Part shown: positions 1 through 5,319 of the stretch, piece after piece
Position numbering within the stretch: position 1 is the stretch's first letter
How the letters are laid out: each line of letters opens with the position of its first letter
NCBI GenBank assembly: GCA_021779435.1
Contig: JAJYAR010000009.1
Location: 1-20,387, forward strand
DNA length: 20,387 bases
Source: a bacterium
GTDB taxonomy: Bacteria > Verrucomicrobiota > Verrucomicrobiae > JAJYAR01
Direction: 5' to 3'
The notes under the pieces: model-generated
The model's input: the letters and a program-made list of their open reading frames with translations, nothing else
Database searches by the model: none
What the model was told of the DNA's origin: nothing
Program-made: the position numbers and the translations under genes

Positions 1-87
1 GGAAGGGAGTGATCTCAGGAAAACAACACGACCGCAGGTTCGACATGGCGCTGTCAAGAATGAAGTCATGACCCCTTCGCATATACC
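1..87 (+). repeat. RAYT-derived repeat, copy 1 (right end only)
   Basis: This is the right-hand end of a repeat that recurs at 1497-1720 and 3067-3304; its left part lies outside the window. It matches copy 3 almost base for base through CTGTCAAGAATGAAGTCATG and ACCCCTTCG, then continues with CATATACC (one G shorter than copy 3). A degenerate second end motif (ACCTTCGGCATAT, 92-104) follows, as copy 3 also has a second motif. It lies just downstream of the 108-aa membrane protein gene. Confidence 0.85.
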
Positions 88-112
88 TGCCACCTTCGGC
101 ATATTTGACAGC

Positions 113-439
113 CTACGCATTTCGCGCCCGAACGGCTTTCAAGCAACGTAGCACGGCCCATGTTGCGCGACCGACCAACAGTGCAGGCACCCCGTGCGCG
201 CAAAACCACGTGAACACCGATGCAAAAGCGCCGTGGTCCCATCGAACCAGTCGAAGCTGGCTGATCATCAAAAGAATGTAGGCAAGCCCTAGGATAATCA
301 CTGACCACGCCTCTCGTTTAGAGGCGCTTGAGCTTTCGTTCCGCGCAATCCGATCGCCGACTTTTTTTGCGGCGAAGAGATACAGCGGCAGCAGCGCGAT
401 CGTAAACAAAAACATTCGCACATCGAGTGTAGGTGGCAT
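113..439 (-). CDS. small membrane protein, candidate immunity protein of Rhs module 1
   Basis: A 108-aa protein of no family I recognise. Three hydrophobic stretches are visible (about residues 9-24, 45-61 and 70-90), separated by basic segments, so it should sit in the inner membrane. The start is well supported: GGAGG lies 7 nt before the ATG. It begins 16 bp after the stop of the Rhs tail at 456-1514 on the same strand. Position, size and membrane topology are those of immunity partners of Rhs toxins; this role is inferred from context only. The stop lies about 25 bp from repeat copy 1. It could instead be an unrelated small membrane protein. Confidence 0.7.
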   Translation of the reverse strand: MPPTLDVRMFLFTIALLPLYLFAAKKVGDRIARNESSSASKREAWSVIILGLAYILLMISQLRLVRWDHGAFASVFTWFCAHGVPALLVGRATWAVLRCLKAVRARNA

Positions 440-455
440 GATTCGTCCTCCGTTT

Positions 456-1514
456 TTATTTCACGATGCTTGGCAGAGCGTCTAGCCCACCTCTCAGCGA
501 GCCAAGCGCGCCGATGTTGACCTTGCTTAACAGATCGCCCGCGGCCTCTCCCAATCCGGTGAGATCGATCGGATCGGAAGCGATGCCCGCTTCTGCGCCA
601 AACGAGTTGTTTCGAAGACCAAGCTTCAAAGCAGCGGGTCCAGAAGTCGAAACGCCGATTTGGACCACGTAATCCGAGACTTTGACGTTGTGCTCACGTT
701 TGGCGAGCTGACTCAAAGCTCCCCACATAGGATTCGTGCGACCCAGAGTCTTGGCGAGTATTAGGCTGACCGATCCAGGCCACGTCGCGGTGAGACCTCC
801 GCCCGACCACTCATCTGGTGCGTTGAGATTCCAAATAAGACCCGCAGTGACAGATGGCGATACTACGTTCCGGAACGCCTTAAAGTAGGACAAGGGAGCA
901 AGCCCGGCGCTGAAGTTCGCGTATGCATAAGTTCGCCCCGACTTAAAATCGAGAACGACATCAAATCCAACGCTGGCACTCGCACCGCGCGTGCTTCCAA
1001 CCTCGCTGACGCTTGCAATTGCAGCATCTGGCTGGCCGTCCGCGTCCGCCATCGCCGCCGACGCACCGAGCGACGTGATTCCCACGTTTGCGATCAGTGT
1101 GAGCGTTCCAACGACACCGACCGTCTGCATGACCTCCACCAGACTAAAATTACCGCTTGGATCAGTTCCATCTACTGGATTGCCAAAAGCGTAGTTGTAT
1201 TTGTGCAGCGACATCGGTTCGCCGCGCGAACCTTCGAACGAGTCTCGCGACCAGAACCGGCCACTGTCCGTGTTCAGATACCGCGCTCGGTTGTAATAAA
1301 GCCCCAAGTCCGGGTCATACTGCTCTCCGCAATACAGGTAATTGTTCGATGTGGAGCCCGATTTCGCGACGAGGTTCCCGAAGGCGTCATAGGCGTAGGT
1401 GTCGGTGACCGCACCCGTCGCGTCGGTGAGTTCCCGGACGTTGCCGTGGCCATCGGACGCGTAGAAACGCGTGGTGGAGGTGGAAGGATTAGCGCAGTAA
1501 TCGGAAGGGGTCAC
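456..1514 (-). CDS. Rhs core C-terminal fragment with uncharacterised tail (module 1)
   Basis: A 352-aa 5'-truncated Rhs protein. Residues about 15-121 are typical Rhs repeat/core: DGHGNVRELTDATG, YAYDAFGNLVAKSG, then YDPDLGLYYNRARYLNTDSGRFW, ending at the GNPVDGTDPSGN boundary. Residues 122-352 are a variable tail that I do not recognise. It is Gly/Ser/Ala-rich, with a hydrophobic start (about 125-155) and alternating beta-like segments later. In Rhs proteins this position holds the toxin that is released. The GTG start at 1514 lies inside repeat copy 2, so the repeat truncated the gene and now supplies its start. The N-terminal secretion and shell-forming region is missing, so it is an orphan tail or a silent donor cassette. 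A candidate immunity gene follows 16 bp downstream. Confidence 0.8.
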   Translation of the reverse strand: MTPSDYCANPSTSTTRFYASDGHGNVRELTDATGAVTDTYAYDAFGNLVAKSGSTSNNYLYCGEQYDPDLGLYYNRARYLNTDSGRFWSRDSFEGSRGEPMSLHKYNYAFGNPVDGTDPSGNFSLVEVMQTVGVVGTLTLIANVGITSLGASAAMADADGQPDAAIASVSEVGSTRGASASVGFDVVLDFKSGRTYAYANFSAGLAPLSYFKAFRNVVSPSVTAGLIWNLNAPDEWSGGGLTATWPGSVSLILAKTLGRTNPMWGALSQLAKREHNVKVSDYVVQIGVSTSGPAALKLGLRNNSFGAEAGIASDPIDLTGLGEAAGDLLSKVNIGALGSLRGGLDALPSIVK

Positions 1515-1720
1515 GACAGGACTCTTGACAAGAATCGTAGGGGGTGGACCTCGTGTGAGGCATGGCGCGGAAGCTGAGACTGGAATTTGCGGGGCGTGTT
1601 ACCATGTGATCAATCGTGGCAATTGCCGGCGGGACTTGTTCAGAGGAAAGGGAGTGATCTCCGGAAAGCAAAACGACCGCAGGTTCGACCTCGCGCTGTC
1701 AAGAATGAAGTCATGACCCC
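1497..1720 (+). mobile_element. RAYT-derived miniature element, copy 2
   Basis: A 224-bp element nearly identical to 3067-3291. Its left end (1504-1530, GAAGGGGTCA...TCTTGACA) is an imperfect inverted match (22 of 27) to the right end seen in copy 3 (3268-3294). Inside, ATG at 1562 opens MARKLRLEFAG, the conserved start of REP-associated tyrosine transposases (Y1_Tnp). The next conserved block, ACYHVINRGNCRRDLF, lies in another frame because one G is missing from GCGGGG (1589-1594). Everything after this block, including the catalytic HxH and Tyr regions, is deleted. A GTAG (1537-1540) and a CCTC-GTGT-GAGG hairpin (1549-1560) precede the ATG. The right tip stops at GACCCC, where the IS66 remnant begins. 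Confidence 0.85.
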
Positions 1721-2348
1721 ATGTGACCAGCTCCACGCCGGTGCGGGCGAGCTGCTGTTCAATCCGGTGGAAGGGCAGGTGCTCGCAGTAGTGCGCCGCC
1801 GCGATGTGGCCGACAACACTGGCGTGCACACGCGAACGCGGCAGCACGTCCGCCGGCCACGGAGCATACACCGGAGCGGTTTTCGCCGGGCTGACAAACA
1901 CCGTGCGCTCGTACGCCTTGACGTAGTACTCGGGCGCCCGGCGGGCCAGCACCTCGATGCGCTCCACGAAGCCCGGCTGCATCGGCTGCTTGGTCACCGG
2001 GCAGATCAGATCCCTCAGTTCGGGCGCCGGCACCTGGATCACTTCCCGCGGCAGCGCAGGATCGAGCGGCTTCGGACCTTTCGGAGTGCGAGGCGCACCA
2101 TCCGTCTTCCTCTTCGCCGCCGCGATCCCCGGGGTCGCATCGGCGCGCGTCTCGGCCGCCTCGTCGAAGAACACCCCTTGCTTGTCGTCCTTCGGCATCC
2201 GTTCCGACTTTTTGTCCCAGAGCATCCGCTGGAGCTTCTGCACCTTCAGTTGAAGCACGCGGTTCTCGGCGGATAGCTCCTCGTTCTCGCGGCGCAGCTT
2301 GTCTAACTCGTGGGAGAAGTCAGGGGAAGCTGCGGTGGCGTCGGTCAC
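1721..2348 (-). pseudogene. IS66-family transposase (TnpC), 3'-truncated
   Basis: This is the N-terminal ~209 residues of an IS66-type transposase, normally about 500 aa. A leucine-zipper coiled coil comes first (about residues 12-45, DKLRRENEELSAENRVLQLKVQKLQ), then the DKKSERM motif. Next comes a region with one CPVTKQPM cysteine site and a truncated start of the DDE domain (HASVVGHIAAAHYCEHLPFHRIEQQLARTGVEL). Reading continues into repeat copy 2 (residues HDFILDSA onward are the repeat read backwards), so the repeat marks the break. The apparent start is GTG at 2348. No TnpA or TnpB partner and no second IS66 end are visible, so this is a dead remnant. Confidence 0.85.
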
Positions 2349-2372
2349 GAGCGCTCACAGTGCGAGCCCCCC

Positions 2373-2399
2373 ACGCGGCCTTCAATATTGAAGCCGCGT
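2373..2399. repeat. 27-nt near-perfect inverted repeat in an AT-rich spacer
   Basis: Arms ACGCGGC+TTCAAT and ATTGAA+GCCGCGT pair over 13 bp with one unpaired C; the core CTTCAATATTGAAG (2380-2393) is a perfect palindrome. It lies 25 bp upstream of the IS66 remnant and is not followed by a T-run on either strand, so it is not an obvious terminator. The rest of 2349-2506 is AT-rich compared with its surroundings and holds no gene I can support. Confidence 0.6.
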
Positions 2400-2506
2400 A
2401 TTGTAATACATACTACACCCGCTACTTACATACATTACCATCAGGCACTTATAAACGCGTCACCACGTCCAAGTTGAACGCTATCTTCCAAATCGAACGT
2501 CGCGCT

Positions 2507-2887
2507 TTACTCACGTCCTGGGACGTGAGCGCTATCGGCTGCCTTCTTTCGTTGCGCTCTCTTACGTTCCAGAAGCCCGGCGGTTGCCAGAACCACACCA
2601 AGAGAGATCGAAAACCAATCCACACCTTGCTCGGTATTCCAATCCGGAACAATGTGCCATAGCAGGAACGCAGCGAGCCCTGCCAGCAACACCCATCGCC
2701 ACAGCTGCCACAGCGCAATGCCAACGCACAACGACACAAACAGCAGCCAGTAGTCGTCATCAATTAGGCCAAGCCCCCGTGGGTCATCCACGTAAGGAGT
2801 AACGAACAACAGCAAAGCTGTAGAAACAATAAACATGGCCGCGATAAACAGGCCAAGCCTACGGACATTCTCGCGCAAGAAATTCAT
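2507..2887 (-). CDS. small four-helix membrane protein, candidate immunity protein of module 2
   Basis: A 126-aa protein with about four hydrophobic helices (residues ~11-31, 46-65, 66-80 and 90-107) and a basic, hydrophilic C-terminus (ERKRAQRKKAADSAH). No family is recognised. The start ATG overlaps by 29 bp the end of a short open frame (2859-3066) that runs up to repeat copy 3. This resembles the tight toxin-immunity coupling of module 3. There is no clear Shine-Dalgarno, so translation might depend on the upstream frame. Flanking DNA is AT-rich, which suggests a foreign origin. The immunity role is inferred from context; the protein could be unrelated. Confidence 0.6.
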   Translation of the reverse strand: MNFLRENVRRLGLFIAAMFIVSTALLLFVTPYVDDPRGLGLIDDDYWLLFVSLCVGIALWQLWRWVLLAGLAAFLLWHIVPDWNTEQGVDWFSISLGVVLATAGLLERKRAQRKKAADSAHVPGRE

Positions 2888-3066
2888 CGGTTATTATAGA
2901 TGTAAGGCCAATATTGCCAACCGTAAGCCTCAGCGCGGTACGCTCACCAGGATCTTGAAAAGGCAATGGGTACGTCATCTTTTTAGCTCCCGGCTTATGT
3001 ATCATAGTTCCCAATGAGTTATTAACACTATTCAATAGTTTTCCCGATACATATGTCATAGCTGGT
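2859..3066 (-). pseudogene. possible leftover toxin tail of module 2
   Basis: A short open frame of 66 residues from the first ATG (3059), ending ...FQDPGERTALRLTVGNIGLTSIITDEFLARECP. It begins where repeat copy 3 ends and overlaps the start of the downstream membrane protein gene by 29 bp. There is no recognisable domain and no Rhs core. By position it would be the extreme C-terminus of an Rhs-type toxin whose body was removed when the repeat arrived. This is a weak call; the frame may be open by chance. Confidence 0.3.
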
Positions 3067-3304
3067 GTAATCGGAAGGGGTCACGACAGGACTCTTGACA
3101 AGAATAATAGGGGGATGGACCTCGTGTGAGGCATAGCGCGGAAGCTGAGACTGGAATTTGCGGGGCGTGTTACCATGTGATCAATCGTGGCAATTGCCGG
3201 CGGGACTTGTTCAGGGGGAAGGGAATGATCTCCGGAAAACAACACGACCGCAGGTTCGACATGGCGCTGTCAAGAATGAAGTCATGACCCCTTCGGCATA
3301 TACC
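3067..3304 (+). mobile_element. RAYT-derived miniature element, copy 3 (both ends present)
   Basis: Same element as 1497-1720, but with the right tip intact (...CATGACCCCTTCGGCATATACC). Inverted ends: the left GAAGGGGTCA block is at 3074-3100 and the right complement at 3268-3294. The RAYT start codon has changed to ATA (3132-3134), while the one-base frameshift before the ACYHVINRGN block is the same as in copy 2. Both copies therefore descend from one already defective ancestor. Differences between copies are mostly point changes plus one extra A in copy 3. It bounds modules 2 and 3. Confidence 0.85.
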
Positions 3305-3326
3305 CATGACCCCTTCGGCATATACC
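3283..3326. repeat. perfect 22-bp tandem duplication of the repeat end motif
   Basis: The 22-bp unit running from CATGACCCC to GGCATATACC occurs at 3283-3304 and again at 3305-3326 with no mismatch. The second unit is where the IS4-family element has inserted: CATATA (3319-3324) is one copy of its target duplication, and the last two bases (CC) coincide with the IS tip. The same motif in degenerate tandem form follows copy 1 (67-104). Confidence 0.85.
3319..3324. repeat. target site duplication, left (CATATA)
   Basis: CATATA directly abuts the left IS end at 3325 and is repeated directly after the right IS end at 4923-4928. Joining the flanks after removing the IS plus one copy restores the complete motif ...CCTTCGGCATATACC seen in the neighbouring tandem unit. 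Confidence 0.75.
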
Positions 3327-4922
3327 AACGGTGTCCGGGAGTTGGTCAGAGGTAAGCCGCGAGTCGAAGCTGGAATAGAGGCAGAGCGTCTATCCAGCGC
3401 GTTCTGTGTTCGAGGCAATGTCGTAGTAGCCGGATGAACTGGCAAGTAAGCTGGAGGGCATGGCGGACACGCTCTCGGGCCGGGACGCGCTTCTCATCAG
3501 GGGTGGAAGCGATCCGGGCTTGGGTGCGGGTGTGCACCTTGGTTTCGCTTGCTCCGATGGATTCGAGATTACTCAGGAGGATCGTCAGCAAGTTATGGGT
3601 GAGAGCGATCAGGTGCGCCTGCGTGTGCGCGGCGGTCTTTCCGGTAGCCCAGGCCTTCTGTTGGTGGAACTTGTTCTTGAAGACGTCGTAGGCCTTTTCG
3701 ATCTGCCAACGCAGCGCATAGAGCAGGGCGATGACGCCCGGGCGCAGCGATTTCTCGGTCGTGATGAACACGAAGCGTTCGCCGCTGGCGGGATCACGAT
3801 AGACGATCCGCCGCAAGTAGGCGTACGCGTAACCGGCCATCTCATCGGCCTCCACCCCGCGATTCACCGGGTCGTTCGGATCGTAAGCATAGGGGCTGAT
3901 CACCGTTGGCTTCATGTTCTCCTTTTCCCGGGTGATCACGACTGCCTGACGCAACCGACTTTGCTCGGACCAATAGAGGATGTCGATGTACGCTGGGTCT
4001 CCGACGACGACCGGCATGAGCTTGCCCTTCTGCTGGCATACCCAACGAGGCAGGTTCTCCTTGAACACCGGGAACTCGTGCCTGCGCACACCATCGCCCT
4101 GGAATGACGCCATTGGCCGCAGCAAACCCGAGTGCAGGCACATGCCATAGAGTCCGCCGACGGGTACATACTCGTCCTTGGGGCCCGTTGACGCGTGGAC
4201 GGCATGCGCGATCTGATGTCCGTCGACCGCCCAGACTGCGCGATCCTTCAGTTCAGGGAATGCTCCCAACCAATCCCGTTGGGCCAAGTACCGCGAGAAG
4301 ATCTCATATGAGCGAGCCCCCACTTCGGCAACCATTGCGCCCCTTCGCTTCGAGCGCAGCGCATCGAACCAAGTGCTTCTTGCCAGATGCTCGCCGCGGT
4401 CTTGGCGGCCCTGCAGGAAGTCGCGACCGGAGTCGCACTGCCCCAATACCCGCTGAATACCGGAGCGCAGAAACTGTTCATCGCTGAGCTCAAGGTCGGA
4501 GCGCCGATGGCGCGAGTAGTCACGCACCAGCCGAAGGGCTGGTTCATAAAACGACTCATCCACCGTTGCTCCGCCTCCATTTGCTTCCATGTCACCAGTA
4601 TATAGATACGCCGCGTCGATGGCGACGCATTTTCAGAGGGAAAAGAGCCCATCAGGCGCCGTCCACGTAAAATTGGCGCCCCGCGAATCCAATGGTCGGA
4701 ATCACCTTCCGCCCGCCGCAAAACGGCGTAACCGCAACCCCAGCCCCCCGCAAATCGAAGCCGGCCATATGGGCGAATTTTTCGCCAGCATCCGCCCGGG
4801 GACCACCGGCGCTTCGTTGTCGAAAAACACTCGCGAACTCCCATCTCCTCACCATGCCCAGACAACTGCCTCTACCGCCTATGTTGACCCTTCGATGCGG
4901 CAACTCTCCCGGACACCGTTGG
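3325..4922 (-). mobile_element. IS4-family insertion sequence, complete (1598 bp)
   Basis: The ends are perfect 17-bp inverted repeats: CCAACGGTGTCCGGGAG at 3325-3341 and its reverse complement at 4906-4922. A 6-bp direct repeat, CATATA, flanks them. One transposase gene (3346-4590, minus strand) reaches to within 5 bp of the left inverted repeat. The 315 bp between the transposase start and the right inverted repeat carry no gene I can identify. A reading frame there (4652-5053) continues past the IS end into host DNA and looks accidental. The element may still be mobile, since its ends and gene appear intact. Confidence 0.85.
3346..4590 (-). CDS. IS4-family DDE transposase
   Basis: A 414-aa transposase. 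The DDE core is visible: VWAVDGHQIAHA (first Asp, about residue 123), VVVGDPAYIDIL (second Asp) and the IS4 signature YALRWQIEKAYDVFKNKFHQQ with the catalytic Glu (Y-x2-R-x3-E-x6-K pattern). Length fits complete IS4-group enzymes. It catalyses cut-and-paste movement of the element through its 17-bp ends. The ATG at 4590 is used here. A purine-rich stretch (GGAGGCGGAG) just inside could also serve a GTG nine codons later. No frameshift or internal stop is seen. Confidence 0.9.
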   Translation of the reverse strand: MEANGGGATVDESFYEPALRLVRDYSRHRRSDLELSDEQFLRSGIQRVLGQCDSGRDFLQGRQDRGEHLARSTWFDALRSKRRGAMVAEVGARSYEIFSRYLAQRDWLGAFPELKDRAVWAVDGHQIAHAVHASTGPKDEYVPVGGLYGMCLHSGLLRPMASFQGDGVRRHEFPVFKENLPRWVCQQKGKLMPVVVGDPAYIDILYWSEQSRLRQAVVITREKENMKPTVISPYAYDPNDPVNRGVEADEMAGYAYAYLRRIVYRDPASGERFVFITTEKSLRPGVIALLYALRWQIEKAYDVFKNKFHQQKAWATGKTAAHTQAHLIALTHNLLTILLSNLESIGASETKVHTRTQARIASTPDEKRVPARERVRHALQLTCQFIRLLRHCLEHRTRWIDALPLFQLRLAAYL

Positions 4923-4928
4923 CATATA
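4923..4928. repeat. target site duplication, right (CATATA)
   Basis: Partner of 3319-3324, immediately outside the right inverted repeat. It is followed by CC, which completes the host motif CATATACC. Confidence 0.75.
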
Positions 4929-4998
4929 CCGCCGTATGTGTAACCCATCCTCCCGGATCGAACCATTCGGAATGCCGCTACCTGCTCTGTTTGGGGCA

Positions 4999-5319
4999 TC
5001 AACTCAGCAGGCACAGCAACGCGAGCAGCGCGTTTGCGATACATGAACTCCAAAGCATGACCCGGTAGCCAGAACCGTGTCTGTGTCTATAGCGTTTTCG
5101 ATCTAGCCAAAAGGCCGTCCCTAGCGTGAGAGGATACAGCATTTCCACATAGGTCGCTACGGTGTATCTCAATGGCAGATGTTGAGCGGCCTTCTCGCTG
5201 TCCATCGTCATGATGGCAGCGATCATGACGTATGGCCAGCACGCAAGAGCCAGTACGGCAAGAAACTTGAGCGCAAAGATTACCCATGCCCATTTAAAGG
5301 GAAAGGTGGTTAGTTGCAT
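4999..5319 (-). CDS. small membrane protein, probable immunity protein for the Rhs lipase (module 3)
   Basis: A 106-aa protein (MQLTTFPFKWAWVIFALKFL...) with about three to four hydrophobic helices (residues ~10-33, 45-62 and 85-104) and a basic loop (DRKRYRHRHGSGYR). The start at 5319 is well supported. GGAGG lies 10 nt upstream, inside the end of the Rhs gene, and the ATG overlaps the Rhs stop as ATGCAACTAA (10-bp overlap), so translation is probably coupled. A longer in-frame start further upstream would only read antisense to the Rhs gene. An immunity partner placed in the inner membrane would suit a lipase acting on membrane lipids. This role is inferred from context. The gene ends 70 bp from the IS4 element. 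Confidence 0.75.
   Translation of the reverse strand: MQLTTFPFKWAWVIFALKFLAVLALACWPYVMIAAIMTMDSEKAAQHLPLRYTVATYVEMLYPLTLGTAFWLDRKRYRHRHGSGYRVMLWSSCIANALLALLCLLS

Noticed and set aside
2360..2662. 100-aa plus-strand frame after the IS66 remnant
   Set aside because: Starts in the AT-rich spacer and runs antisense into the 126-aa membrane protein gene; no domain and no ribosome-binding site.
4652..5053. 133-aa minus-strand frame between the IS4 transposase and the host flank
   Set aside because: It crosses the IS end and the target duplication and overlaps the immunity gene in another frame; no recognisable content.
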